Below are positions 24,006 through 36,616 of a stretch of DNA of 64,000 nucleotides, piece after piece. The stretch is taken from positions 649,446,974-649,510,973 of the forward strand of contig NC_064616.1 of NCBI RefSeq assembly GCF_023898315.1, read 5' to 3'. The stretch comes from Schistocerca nitens. Taxonomy: Eukaryota; Arthropoda; Insecta; Orthoptera; Acrididae. The first letter of the stretch is position 1, and each line of letters begins with the position of its first letter. The notes under the pieces are model-generated. The model was not told the origin of the DNA and did not search any database. It saw only the letters and a program-made list of their open reading frames with translations. Both the position numbers and the translations under genes were made by a program.

Positions 24006-26883
24006 TTGGTTAATAATTTTCAACAGTCAGCAGATATTTCAACTCTACCCAATTTCAACTCAGTCAATGTGAAATGTCAGCTATCTTTACTGCATCAAAA
24101 TATTCGAGGACTGAGAAATAAAATTAATGAATTAATTATCTGCATAGATGAATTAGAGTCTTCAAACCCAGCTGACATAATCTGCCTCTCTGAACATCAT
24201 GTGACCATTGTTATAGAACTTTTAAGTATTGCAGGGTTTAGGTTAGCATCTTACTTTTGTAGAGCAGAAATGGAGAAAGGAGGAGTTTCCACATTCATCA
24301 GGAACTGTCACAAATTTAAGAACATAGACATTCATAAATTTTGCCTAGAATAGCATATGGAAGCATGTGCAACAGAAGTAGAATTTTACAAAAAATCCTT
24401 CATAATATTAAGTGTATATCGAGCACCTACAGGAAACTTTAATCTGTTCATAAACCACCTTGAAGCTGTACTGGCCCATTTAACAACCAAAAACAAAGAA
24501 ATAGTGGTTGCTGGTGACTTCAATGTAGATTTCCTTAAAGACTCTCCCAATAAGAACTTATTCGAGTTAGTAACACTATCATTCAACTTAATACCCACTG
24601 TAAAGTGCCCCAATTGCTCACAAACAGCCATTGATAATATCTTTATAGAAAAGGCCAAAGAACAAAATTATATTACAAAACCAATAGTCAATGGCCTCTC
24701 AGACCATGACATGCAGTTCCTTCTGTTAAATGTTAATACTGAACAGGATATAAAATCTGTTAAATCTGAGCTCAAGCAGGTAATCAGTAAGCCAATAATT
24801 GATTATTTTAGGACACTACTCAGAGATATTCACTGGACTGATGTTAACAGTGCTTACCTTATTTGAACACTGATTTCCCTCAAAACTAACCAAGGTTAGA
24901 GCAAAGTCTACAAAGAAGCCATGGATTATTCAAGGAATAGGGGTATCTTGTAAACAAAAAGAAAACTGTATCTGTCAATCCGAAACAGTTCTGATGTTGA
25001 TGCTATAGCATATTGCAAGAAATACTGCAAAATATTAAAGACTGTAATATGGACATCAAAGTAAATACATTACAAGGAAAAGATAGTCATATCAGATAAC
25101 ATAATAAAGACAATATGGGATGTAGTGAAGAAGGAGACCAGTAGAATCAGACATGAAGAGGGACAAATAGCATTAAGAGTAAATGATACATTGGTGACAG
25201 ATGTGTATAGTGTTGCAGAACTTTTTAACAAACATTTTATAACGGTTACTGAAGAGATGGTGATGTCAGGGTCTGTAGATGCTGCTATGGAATACCTCAG
25301 ACCAGACATTTCAAGTAACTTCCATAATATGAATTTGACCCTCACCACCCCAGCAGAAATATGTCCATCATAAAATCTTTAAAATCAAAAAAATCTAGTG
25401 GGTATGATGAAATATCAAAAAAGTTAATTAAAGAATGTGATTCTGAGTTAAGTAACATATTAAGCTATCTGTGTAACCAGTCATTTATCAGTGGAATATT
25501 TCCTGAATGGTTGAAATAGCTGAAGTTAAGCCACTGTTTAAGAAGGGAGATAAAGAAATAGCATCAAATTTCCGCCCAATTTCACTTTTGCCAGTATTCT
25601 CAAAAATTGTAGAAAAAGTAATGTACAATCAGCTTTATAACCATCTTATCTCAAATAACATACTGTCAAAGTCACAGTTCGGATTTCTAAAAGGTTCTGA
25701 TATTGAGAAGGCTATCTACACTTACAGTGAAAATGTGCTTAAATCATCAGACAAAAAATTGCAGGCAACTGGTATATTTTGTGATCTGTCAAAGGCATTT
25801 GAGTGTGTAAATCACAATATCCATTTAAGTAAGTTAGGATATTATGGTGTAACAGGAAATGCTGCAAAATGGTTCAAATCTTATGTCTCTGGCAGGAAAC
25901 AAAGGGTGTTATTAGGAAAGAGATATGTATTAAGCATCATCCAACTGGGAACTAATTACATGTGGGGTCCCACAATGTTCCATTTTAGGGCCTTTACTTT
26001 TTCTTTGGTATATCAATGACCTTTCATCAGTAACATTACCAGATGCCAAGTTAGTTTTGTTTGCCGATGTTACGAACATTGCAATAAATAGCAAATCAAG
26101 TGTAGTCTTAGAAAGATTGGCCAATAAAATATTTGTGGACATTAATCACTGGTTCCTAGCCAATTCTTTGTCACTGAACTTTGAAAAAACACACTACATG
26201 CAATTCAGAACTTCTAAGGGGTGTCACACAAGTATATGCCTAACATACAGTGAGAAGCATATAGAAGTGGACAGTGTTAAATTCTTGGGATTACAGCTTG
26301 ATAATAAATTCAACTGGGAGGAGCACACCACAGAACTGCTGAAGCGCCTTAACAAATCTCTGTTTGCAATGTGAATTGTGACAGACATAGGGGATATAAA
26401 AATGAAAAAGCTTAATTTCACTCCATAATGCCATATTGGATTATTTTTTGGGGTAATTCATAAAGTCAAGCTAAAGTTTTCCGGGCACAAAAATGTGCAG
26501 TAAGAGTTATATGTGGTGTGAACTCAAGAACATCCTGTAGAAGCCTCTTTAGGGACCTGTAGAGGCCTGTTTAGGGAACTACTGCTTCCCAATATATTTA
26601 TTCCTTAATGAAATTTGTCATTAAAAATATATCACTTTTTCAAACCAACAGCTCAATTCATGGAATCAATACTACAAATAAGAATAAACGTCACAAGGAT
26701 TTAAAGTCACTTACTCTTGTACAAAAAGGTGTGCATTATTCAGGAACATACATTTTAAATAACTTGCCAGCAGCCATAAAAAGCTTAACAACCAATGACA
26801 TTCAGTTTAAGAGAAGCCTAAAGGATTCATTGGTGGCTAACTCCTCCTACTCCATTGATGAATTTCTCAGTAGAACCAACTGA
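24006..26883 (+). pseudogene. CR1-like ORF2: endonuclease and reverse transcriptase, broken
   Basis: The endonuclease runs from LHQNIRGLRNKINEL (about 24090) through VAGDFNVDFL (about 24510) to NGLSDHDMQFLL (about 24690). Only one stop, TAG at 24351-24353, interrupts the frame in this part, probably from CAG. The RT starts after several lesions near 25400 with the remnant SSGYDEISKK. It continues with VKPLFKKGDKEIASNFRPIS (25520), a D-x-S-K-A-F block at about 25785, and a PQ-x-S-x-L-G-P-L-L-F block near 25975. At the catalytic position it reads LFADVT, where ADD is expected. The last part, to 26883, resembles the C-terminal region of CR1/Jockey-type RTs. There is no RNase H. Confidence 0.78.
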
Positions 26884-26886
26884 TTT

Positions 26887-26889
<3 letters not shown>

Positions 26890-26924
<35 letters not shown>
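26890..26924. repeat. (GT)n microsatellite
   Basis: About 17 GT units in the 3' UTR of the CR1-like LINE. Confidence 0.95.
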
Positions 26925-26930
<6 letters not shown>

Positions 26931-27322
26931 GATTCCTTCACACAGTGTTCATTAAAAAGAAAAGACTATCATTCTCCTTGGGACCTGTGGAATGGTACAT
27001 TAGCTTATTTGTTTGAGTTGTAAATAGTTGTCATGTATTATTGTTTTTCTGACATGTTCTAGGTCCTGGAGGACCTCCTTACTACGGATCAATTGGAATG
27101 AAAGTAAATCTAATCTAATCTAATGGCACTTGCAAATGTTCAAAATTTCACACTATATCACAATACAAATGAGTACTGGTACAATTGATCAAATATTATG
27201 CGGAAGTGACACGAACAGTAAAATATGTAAATACAGTATTTCAAATCGGCACATGAATCTGGCATATGCAGTCTCACACAAAGGAAAATTCCGAAGTCAA
27301 CTTGTACATATAAATAAAAGCG

Positions 27323-27466
27323 TGAATTGTAACAATGTTGTGAAAAGGAAAGTTGCTACTGACCATATAGCAGAGATGCTGAGTTGCAGATAGGCACAAC
27401 AAAAAGATTGTCACAAATATAGTTTTCGGCCAGTAAGGCCTTCGTCAAAATTAGATGACAAACAAA

Positions 27467-27508
<42 letters not shown>

Positions 27509-27520
27509 AAAATTAGATGA

Positions 27521-27577
<57 letters not shown>

Positions 27578-27625
27578 TGGCAGTCTCACGCAACTGAGGC
27601 TACACTCAGCTGCCTGAGACTGCAG

Positions 27626-27675
<50 letters not shown>

Positions 27676-27813
27676 TCTAATTTTGACACAGGCCTTACTG
27701 GCCCAAAAACCTATAGTTGTGACAGTCTTTTTGTTGTGCTTATCTGCGACTCAGCATTTCCGCTCTATGGTGAGTAGCAACTTTCCTTTTCACAGTATTG
27801 TTACATTCCATCC
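27323..27813. mobile_element. Foldback element carrying CA/GT microsatellites
   Basis: Two inverted arms of about 145-150 nt (27323-27475 and 27669-27813) share blocks such as gtgaaaaggaaagttgctac, agataggcacaacaaaaaga and ccagtaaggcctt. Between them lie (AC)n at 27472-27507, a repeated short block (aaaattagatgacaaac), (AC)n at 27525-27575, a 50-nt core and (GT)n at 27628-27674. Each arm ends inward in an attagat/atctaat motif followed by its dinucleotide run, so the runs are themselves inverted copies. I recognise the arm sequence as a widespread locust repeat. It has no ORF. Mechanism is unknown; by inference it is a microsatellite-carrying non-autonomous element. Confidence 0.75.
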
Positions 27814-28767
27814 CGGATTTTCCATGGTTTGATTAAAAGTGTGAGTTGCACAGCTTTTTTACTCAGCTGATTTCTGTGATAACTTCTACACTGGTGTGCT
27901 GCAGATGAACAGTGGAGCATCAGTTTATCACAGTCAAAGTCGCGAAAATGTGCAGCACCGACAAAGCACATTTTCTGCCTGGAGCAGCAAACAATGCCAT
28001 GCTGCATTTATGCAAGTACATGATATCAGCTAGGGCTGCTCACTAATGTGCTGCAGCAATGCCTCAATTGTCTTTAACTCTTCCAAATGTGGGATGAGAT
28101 TTCTCCTAGCATCTAAGTTTGTCTCCTCTTCTTGTGTTTCTCCCCCTTGTGTCAACACTTTCACAATATTGTTGTCAGTTACTTCACCTACTTAATCATT
28201 CGACATCCTCCGGACGACATCCTCACGGCCTGGTACATTTTTGAGCACTGAAACAATATCGTTGCTTCCGTCTTTGACTTCAGTTTCACATGTGGACTCA
28301 AAGTTAAAATGTCGACCTTCACGGTCTAAAAGAATTTTCCAATACCTTTCAAATGGTATGTTCAGAATCTCTTCTCATGCTTCAGCCAACCACCTTAAGA
28401 CATGTGATGGGGCGGCCGTTGGTTGCGAGGGCTGGAATTTTGTGTGTGTGATTGTGTTTGGTTGTGTGTCTGTCGACCTGCCGGCGCTTTCGTGTGGTGG
28501 GTCACATCATCTTTATTTTTAGATGAATTTAATGTCAGCTATACTTAGAAGTCTGGGGGAAAAAATTTGTGGGTGTTCCTGTTTCCTGTTCTTATTCATG
28601 TATTTATTCATATGCAGCTTCGTTTCCTTTCTCAAACATGCATATAGATCAATGCTATACTGAGCCAACAAATTTCCACTTCAACATGCAGAACTCCAAC
28701 AAGAAATGGAAATCATAAAATGTACCACAATAAACAAGGGACATGAACCTTTGCTCATTAATACAGT
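27814..28767. other. Intron sequence with a repeat fragment near 28420-28530
   Basis: No gene is seen. A GC-richer patch (ctgccggcgctttcgtgtgg near 28481) resembles the end of a common locust repeat, recognised from memory only and without termini. Confidence 0.35.
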
Positions 28768-29270
28768 GTCACCACAGATAAAAAAAGTAAACTGAAGAAT
28801 CATCATCAAACAGCACCCCAAACTGTTATCCTGCCAACAGTCGAATACGTCTTGATGATGTTAGTTCAGTTTATTTTTTTTATCTGTGGTGACAAATTAG
28901 CAAGGCTATCCAAAAACATATATGTAAATGTAAGTACCAACACCAACAAGAACCAAAGTTGGAAGCTTATTCACAATACAAAACTGTCAGTCACAGATCT
29001 TGATGCATCTGGCATTTTCAAAATTTCCTGCAACCAATGCAAGAAATATTCCATTGGCCAATCAAGCAGAAATTTCAGCATTTGATTTAAAGAGCATTTA
29101 GACTGCTACAGACTGGATAAATGTAACAATTCAGCATTAGCAATGCACATTAAAGACGCAGGCCACCTTCTGAAAATTAAAGAAAATACTGAAATTTTGC
29201 ACCAAACTGGGAAAAGCAAAAGAACAAATATCATGGAAGAAATGGAAATTTTCATTCAGGATACAAAATA
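28768..29270 (+). mobile_element. Penelope-like element fragment with inverted 5' hairpin
   Basis: A 5'-truncated fragment of a Penelope-like retroelement. The decayed GIY-YIG endonuclease reads ASGIFKISCNQCKKYSIGQS at about 29010-29065. The expected pattern is GIYKI, Cys-x2-Cys and YIGQT. A stop follows near 29083. Downstream remnants (KEHLDCYRLDKCNNSALAMH, then NIMEEMEIFI) match the order of conserved blocks in the family. Its left end, 28851-28893, is repeated in inverted orientation at 28768-28810, making a stem of about 40 bp. Confidence 0.68.
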
Positions 29271-31818
29271 GGGAGATAATACTCTTAATGAAATATCTAA
29301 ATTCAAGAACTCAAAACTCTTCAGTAGTCTTAAGCCAATTCTACTGCAATATTAGGGTGTGCTAATCTGGAGGGGGGAGGGGAGAAGGGGAAACCTACCA
29401 GACTGTCAGGAGTGCAAATGTCTATGTAAAATGCAACAGACAATACTCAAGTCACATGCTGCAAGGCTGCCATATTGTATTAAGTGTATGGTGTTTACAT
29501 GTACACAGAAAACTTCGTGCAGTGAATTACATTAAAAAAAACAGCGGCAAAATCAATAGTGGAATAGTGTAGTGCCTGACAACAGCTCCGCCAGTGTACC
29601 AATGACTCAAGCGAAGCTTTGGGGTGCCAAAATCTTAAGTGAATAACTTCAAATGTAAGAGTGTATTACACAATTCTCGTACCATAACGACTGGTGCAAA
29701 AGTATCTGCAGTGGTGTCAATCATAAGAAACAATGAGATACAGCTCCACACCAGAAGAAGGTATTATTACATATCAATTTCTGGCTAATCACTGCCTCCC
29801 TTGCCCCCCCCCCCTCCCCCACCACCACCAAATACCCCAGCAGTGAACAATAAACAAAACAGGCTATGTTAAATTAGTTTAAGACATTTTATTTTTAGGT
29901 AACAACTGAGACTGGAAAAAAAAATTGTAAGATTTAAAAGTAATACACAAACCGAGAGCACTGGGCACGTCTCTTGCAAAGAGGGTAACTTTTAGGAAGT
30001 TCCCTTGAGGGCTGATATTTTACCGTGCAAGTATGTCAGAGTGCATTAACAGTGCTAAAATTAAAATACCATTCTGAAAGGAAGGCCAGCACTAATAAGA
30101 AGATAACTCCAAAAGCCCCATTCATATAAAATGCAGAGCGGCACCAACAGAAACCGCACTGATGGCATCTGAGATGTTTTCTTATCTCTATAGTGCATAC
30201 CAAGTAGCTGTTTTATCATCCATACTAATTCCTTCACTATTTAACTGATAAGTGCTCACTATGAGAACTAATTGGTAGGGAAAAAAAAAGCCTTTTATTT
30301 TATGACCAATTTATGGTGTAGTGTGAAAACAGAAACTTCGATTCTAATTTTGAACACAGTAGACAAACTGAGTTGTTAGTTTAATTTGAAGTGCAACCAA
30401 GCGCATTTCAGTGTTCCCTTCACCTCTGCCTGAGATATTCGTCACTTCATATTTCTCAAAAGCTTGCTGGTTTCAATCAAAACCTAATCTTCCCAACAAT
30501 AATGAAGCACTCTTCAAACATTTATCTTAGACTACACATAATAGTTTTATCCAGCGACATCAGATTTCCCAAAATTTTTCCACAACAAATCATACCAAAA
30601 ATAATGCAGTTTGGAGGTATCTTTAATTTAGTGCATGAATTAAAGTGCATATTTTTGTAGTAGGCAAGTATGATGACGAAAATCACCAAATATTGCTCTT
30701 ATTTTCACTTTGTGTCTGCTCGATCTGCTTCTATGAGCCAACTGCAGCACAGGACACATGATTTCATGCAAATGTGTTTCTGGCAGTAAAGTAGAATGCT
30801 GACGTTTATTTAAATTATTATTCAATATTATTTATACTATTTTGTGGATGAAGTTTGTGGTCAGAGCGTGATCTGTTGCATAGTCTGGGTTCTATATAAA
30901 GTTGAAAGGCGATTAGACACGATATTGAAACTGAAGTGCTGCTTAAGATTCTTTTTATATTTATACTTGTGTGTTGTGAAAATATGTAGTTAACTGATGC
31001 ATCGAATAAAAGATCTCACAAAAATGTCATTTTTTGTACAACAGGTTGTGCAAAAGTGTCAGGAAAAGTCACATCTGTGACTAAAACTATTACTGGAATA
31101 GTGTTCATTGGAAGCAGGGTATTTTCATTTGAGATCACATCTTGACGTTCTGACAGAGCTGATTTCAGTTCACACGTTGTGTATGGACAGTTTCACACAT
31201 CATCTGTTTTTCAACATAAAATTTAGCCTATCCTACATTCTGATTTTATTGTGAAGCTGCAGAGAAGGACATTGGGCATCTGAGTTGGTTATCTGGATGC
31301 TGTCTTCTCCTATTGTCCGAGTTAAATCTTATGGGCTCTAAACTAGGATGTTATTTAATGTAACAGTGAGTAGAAATTATCATCTTCTTCCAGAACGCCT
31401 CTTTCTTGATTCCCACAATTTTATCGAGGAAGTAGAATGGTTTATGGAGCACACTGATTCTTGCAATGATCTTTTTTTGCTCTCTTTAAAAATATTCCTG
31501 GCTGTAGTCATAATTATTCTAAATGCTGCTACATTTTCCTGTAGATGGACTATTTCCAAATCTTAGCAGCCCTCAATTATTCGATGTAGATTGACAAATT
31601 TTGTTCCACCGTGGAAAAGGCTGTACATTTTGGAACAAATCCATTAGTAGCTTTGTGGATGACCTTGTATCACATGCTTTGCCCATTCCTGGATGCTATT
31701 ATTGCAATCAGCTGACTGTCCAGCATCCAGTAATCCTTACTGAACACCCAATTTTGTGTCTGTCATTTGATACTGATTTCTTCTGTTAGATAGCTAACAT
31801 CTTCATTTACGTCTATAT
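29271..31818. other. Intron sequence, nothing recognised
   Basis: About 2.5 kb of AT-rich intron with a C-run near 29804-29819. ORFs of up to 89 codons lack domains. No splice-bounded exon on the minus strand was found here, but I could miss a short one. Confidence 0.4.
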
Positions 31819-32440
31819 ATACACTCCAAAACTCACTGTACAGTCCAGAGCACAGAGTACTTTGCATCAATATTAGTGATGTTCTGTTCTATTCCATTTG
31901 CATATCAAGTGAAAGAAGAACACGTGTGTGTCTGTATGTACCCTAATCTCTTGCATATTGTTCTCAAGACCCATACATGAGATGTAGGATAGTGGCAGTA
32001 GAATGATTACACAGTTTTCCTTGAATACAGCTTCTCTAAACGGGTTTTCACAAGAACAAAATCATGAAGATTCAATGCTGGAACAATACTCTAGAACTGG
32101 TTACATTAGTGTCTTGTATACAACTTCCTTTGTAGAAGCACTGGGCCCTTAAAATAAATCTAAGTCACCCATTTGCCTTCCCTCAAACTGATTTTACGTG
32201 ACTGTCTTGTTTCATGTTGTTCCTTGGTATTACACTTAAATTCTTGTACAATGCAATATGCTGCTGATCTTGTAATAGAATTTTCTCTCTCTCTATTACA
32301 GATATTTTCTTGCATTTATTCACATTTAAAGAGAGAGATGGAAGTTGTCACTGGAATACAGATTTTCTGTAATCACAGGCATATAGATCTACTTTGTACT
32401 TTATCTTTCACTTTCTCAGACAGTGGTCTTAACAGATCAG
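31819..32440 (-). mobile_element. Decayed LINE 3' fragment (CR1-like), tentative
   Basis: The left end (tatatacactccaaaactca, then a block about a small checksum-like gagtactttgca) and the following words resemble the terminal part of the 18403-21700 element family in minus orientation. The match is weak and without a usable protein frame. Confidence 0.35.
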
Positions 32441-32767
32441 TGTGTCCCTCCTTCAAGTGCCACCAATTTTAACAGTGAGATTTTCCATTTTCTTTCCTAT
32501 AATCTTTCCACCAAAATGGAGAAACTGTGACTGATGACAATTACTTGAAGGCAGCATCATTCATTGTTTTTGTAACTGGAATCACCAAACCTGTGCGCCA
32601 AAATGAGTGTTGCATGTTCTAGCATAGCCTATCAGTTAATTTCCCTTTTAAATATTTATTTTCATTAAATTTATGAGTTGCTACATACTGTATTGGTCAC
32701 AGGAGGGAGTGATTCAGAGGGTAATGGTTCCCGAATTAAGAGTTTAAGGATTTAAAGTGAGCAAACA

Positions 32768-32771
<4 letters not shown>

Positions 32772-32831
<60 letters not shown>
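32772..32831. repeat. (GA)n microsatellite
   Basis: About 30 GA units followed by a G-run. It produces spurious Ser-Leu ORFs on the minus strand. Confidence 0.97.
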
Positions 32832-32834
<3 letters not shown>

Positions 32835-33331
32835 GGGGGGGTGAGGAGGGGAGGGCAGGCCACTGAAAAGGAGAGTGTATTGAAATGACAAGACAGGGAA
32901 GAGGGGACTGAAAAAAATGGACAAACTGGTTGTCAGGAAAAAGGAGAAATGTAAAAAGCAAAAGGATACAGAAAGGCTAGATGTGTAGAGTTCACATGTG
33001 AGTTCACTACACTCAGCTGGCGGCTACACGGGTAGCGGAGGCTGTGTGGCGTGGACTGGGCGGCTTTTTAGGTTAGAAGGCCTCGGGAAAATTACGGGGT
33101 GGGCTGCAATCTCAAAGGGTGCATGGCAAATACAGGACGTGCTTGGATCGAGGAACAGTCGGAATTGTAGTTGTAAATTGTTGTAGTTGTGCTGGGAAAG
33201 TCCCTGAGCTTCAAGCGCTAATAGAAAGCACAGAAGCTGAAATCGTTATAGGTACAGAAAGCTAGCTGAAGCCTGAAATAAGTTCTGCAGAAATTTTTAC
33301 GAAGTCTCAGACGGTGTTCAGGAAAGAGAGA

Positions 33332-33395
33332 TTAGGCAGAATTGGTGGTGGAGTGCTTGTGTCTTAGGCAGAATTGGTGGTGGAGTGTTTGTGTC
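33332..33395. repeat. Tandem duplication, 2 x 32 bp
   Basis: Positions 33332-33363 are repeated at 33364-33395 with one mismatch. It lies in the endonuclease part of the LINE and shifts the local frame. Confidence 0.95.
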
Positions 33396-35723
33396 TGTCA
33401 GTAGTGGTTTATCTTGTAGTGAAGTCGAAGTAGATACTCCGTGCGAATTGGTATGGGTGGAGCTTATACTTAAGAGCCAAACTAAGTTAATAATTGGCTC
33501 CACCTACCGACCCCCAGACTCCGATGATATAGTTGCTGAACAATTCAGAGAAAATTTGAGTCTCGTAACAAATAAATACCCCACTCATACGGTTATAGTT
33601 GGTGGGGACTTCTACCTTCCCTCGATATGTTGGCAAAAATACTTGTTCAAAACCGGTGGTAGGCAGAAAACATCTTCCGAGATTGTCCTAAATCCTTTCT
33701 CCGAATATAATTTCAAGCAGTTAGTCCATGAACCCACGCGAATTGTCAATGGTTGCGAAAACACACTTTACCTCTTAGCCACAAACAATCCAGAGCTAAT
33801 AGAGAGCATCATGACTGATACAGGGATTAGTGATCACAAGGTCATTGTAGCTAGGCTCAATACCGTTTCTTCCAAATCCACTAGCAACAAACACAAAATA
33901 ATTTTATTTAAAAAAGCGCATAAAGTGTCACTAGAAGCCTTCCCAAGAGACAATCTCCATTCCTTCTGAACTGACTATGCAAATGTACACGACATGTGGC
34001 TCAAATTCAAAGATATAGTAGCAACAGCAATTGAGAGATTCATACCTCATAAATTGGTAAGAGATGGAACTGATCCCCCATGGTACACAAAACAGGTCCG
34101 AACGCTGTTGCAGAGACAACGGAAAAAGCATGCGAAGTTCAGAACTACGCGAAATCCCGAAGATTGGCTAAAATTTACAGACGCGCGAAATATGGCACGG
34201 ACTTCAACGCGAGATGCTTTTAATAGGTTCCACAACGAAACATTGTCTCGAAATTTGGTAGAAAATCCGAAGAAATTCTGGTCGTATGTAAAGTACACAA
34301 GCAGCAAGACGCAGTCAACACCCTCGCTGCGCAGTGCCGATGGTACTGTTACTGACGACTGTGCCGCTAAAGCGGAGTTATTGAACGCAATTTTCCGAAA
34401 TTCCTTCACCAGGGAAGACGAATGGAATATCCCAGAATTTGAAACATGAACAGCTGCTAGCACGAGTTTCTTGGAAGTAGATACCTTAGGGGTTGCGAAG
34501 CAACTCAAATCGCTTGATACAGGCAAGTCTTCAGATCCAGATTGTACACCGATTAGGTTCCTTTCAGATTACGCTGATACAATAGCTCCCTACTTAGCAA
34601 TCATATACAACCGCTCGCTCACCGATAGATCTGTACCTACAGATTGGAAAATTGTGCAGGTCGCACCAGTGTTTAAGAAGGGTAATAGGAGTAATCCATC
34701 GAACTACAGACCTATATCATCGACGTCGGTTTGCAGTAGGGTTTTGGAGCATATACTGTATTCAAACATTATGAATCACCTCGAAGTGAACGATCTACTG
34801 ATATGTAATCAGCATGGTTTCAGAAAACATCGTTGTTGTGCAATGCAGCTAGCTCTTTATTCACACGAAGTAATGGCCGCTATCGACAGGGGATCTCAAG
34901 TTGATTCCGTATTTCCGGAAAGCTTTTGACACCCTTCCTCACAAGCGACTTCTAATCAAGCTGCGGTCCTATGGTGTATCGTCTCAGTTGTGCAACTGGA
35001 TTCGTGATTTCCTGTCAGGAAGGTCGCAGTTCGTAGTACTAGATGGCAAATCATCGAGTAAAACTGAAGTGATATCAGGTGTTCCCCAGGGAAGCGTCCT
35101 GGGACCTCTGCTGTTCCTGATCTATATAAATGACCTGGGTGACAATCTGAGCAGTTCTCTTAGGTTGTTCGCAGATGATGCTGTAATTTACCGTCTATTA
35201 AGGTCATCCAAAGGCCAGTATCAGTTGCAAAGCGATTTAGAAAAGATTGCTGTACGGTGTGGCAGGTGGCAGTTGATGCTAAACAACGAAAAGTGTGAGG
35301 TGATCCACACGAGTTCCAAAAGAAATCGGTTGGAATTCGATTACTCGATAAATAGTACAATTCTCAAGGCTGTCAATTCAACTAAGTACCTGGTTGTTAA
35401 AATCACGAACAACTTCAGTTGGAAAGACCACATAGATAATATTGCGTTTCATTGGCAGGACACTTAGAAGATGCAACAAGTCCACTAAAGAGACAGCTTA
35501 CACTATACTCGTTCGTCCTCTGTTAGAATATTGCTGCGCGGTGTTGGATCCTTACCAGGTGGGATTGACGGACATCGAAAGGGTGCAAAAAAGGGTAGCT
35601 CGTTTTGTATCATCACGTAATAGGGGAGAGAGTGTGGCAGATATGATACGAGAGTTGGGATGGAAGCCATTAAAGCAAGGAAGTTTTTCGTCGTGGCGAG
35701 ATCTATTTACGAAATTTCAGTAA
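33385..35723 (+). pseudogene. ORF2 of the 33-36 kb LINE: endonuclease plus RT, few lesions
   Basis: The apurinic-type endonuclease shows LIIGSTYRPPDSDD (about 33490), VIVGGDFYLPSICW (about 33595; the usual Asn after Asp-Phe reads Tyr) and DTGISDHKVIVARL (about 33820). The RT shows VQVAPVFKKGNRSNPSNYRP (34657), NQHGFRKH (34809), FRKAFDTLPHKRLL (34913), SGVPQGSVLGPLLFLIYIND (35080) and LFADDAVIYR (35167, catalytic ADD present). The first 1.5 kb keeps one frame, broken only by TGA at 33967-33969 and 34447-34449. Frameshifts lie near 34915 and 35455. The last part, ERVQKRVARFVSSRNRGESV, is typical of the CR1/Jockey C-terminus. There is no RNase H. Confidence 0.82.
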
Positions 35724-35958
35724 CCAACTTTCTCTTCCGAATGCGAAAAATATTTTGTTGAGCCCAACCTACATAGGTAGGAATGAACATCAAAATAAAA
35801 TAAGAGAAATCAGAGCTCGAACAGAAAGGTTTAGGTGTTCGTTTTTCCCGCGCACTGTTCGGGAGTGGAATGGTAGAGAGATAGTATGATTGTGGTTCGA
35901 TGAACCCTCTGCCAAGCACTTAAATGTGAATTGCAGTGTAATCATGTAGATGTAGAGA

Positions 35959-36616
35959 GGAACCATCACTAGACTGTAGGAGAATGGGGGAATAAGGGGA
36001 GAGAAGTACAGGGTAGAATTGTCCTTTGTATACAATCCACCTACAATTATACAAGTGAATGAAAGTTTGCTAGTGACTGTATCAAGCAAGAAGAAAATGA
36101 AGTGCTTCCAGAAAATCTGATGCATCACATTAATGTTTTGATATATGAGTTATTCACTGAAGATGAAATTATTCACTATTGTGGAAACAATTTAACTATG
36201 TAATCTTTTAAAGTATCTTCATACACATTTGAAGTGTAACTCCCTACTCAAACACAGCATTTTCAGGTACTTCAAATTTTGAATATGATGTAATATCATC
36301 ATGATAACACCAGGCATAGCTCAAAAATGTTTACTTTCAAAATAATGTGTGAAGCTTCATTTTGGTGTTATATAGGTGAATTATGCAACTGCACTGCATA
36401 AAGCTACATATAAAACATCCTTTTATAACCAAGTACTATAACATTTCCTTAAATTCTTATGTCAGCTACCACATAAAGTTAGCAGTTAATTAAGAAACTC
36501 TGGGCAGGGAATGAAGAAATCTGACAACCAGTCACGAACATGTAATATAATTCAGGTGCAGTGTAGACCTTCCAATGAAGATGAACTATTAGAACAGGCT
36601 ACAAAAGGATATGTAC
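35959..36616. other. Intron sequence, nothing recognised
   Basis: AT-rich spacer between the LINE tail and exon 4 of the host gene. No repeat termini were seen. Confidence 0.4.

Larger units (their letters stand above)
22433..27124 (+). mobile_element. Near full-length CR1-like LINE
   Basis: A 4.7-kb plus-strand non-LTR element. It has a leader of about 440 nt, ORF1 (zinc finger and esterase-like domain), ORF2 (apurinic-type endonuclease and RT, no RNase H), and a 3' UTR ending in a taatc repeat (ctaatctaatctaat at about 27110-27122). A (GT)n run at 26890-26924 lies in the 3' UTR. The domain content is that of the CR1/L2 group. The left boundary is set by the start of GC-richer leader sequence and is approximate. 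Confidence 0.72.
33000..35958 (+). mobile_element. CR1/Jockey-group LINE, 5'-truncated or lacking ORF1
   Basis: A plus-strand non-LTR element with a roughly 250-nt leader, one ORF2 pseudogene and a 3' end with the block ctctgccaagcacttaaatg and tail gtagatgtag at 35949-35958. This is the same tail type as the element ending at 18403. No ORF1 is visible, so it may be truncated at 5'. It lies in the 24-kb intron, opposite to the host gene. Confidence 0.72.

Noticed and set aside
27356..27589. Cys/Val-rich ORFs over CA/GT runs (also at 37.6, 48.2 and 52.3 kb)
   Set aside because: Dinucleotide repeats are open in some frames by composition alone. There is no coding evidence.
27472..27674. CRISPR-like repeat spacing
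   Set aside because: The repeats are simple dinucleotides in a eukaryotic foldback element, with no spacer structure.
32736..32961. Ser-Leu repeat ORFs on the minus strand
   Set aside because: Produced by the (GA)n run at 32772-32831.
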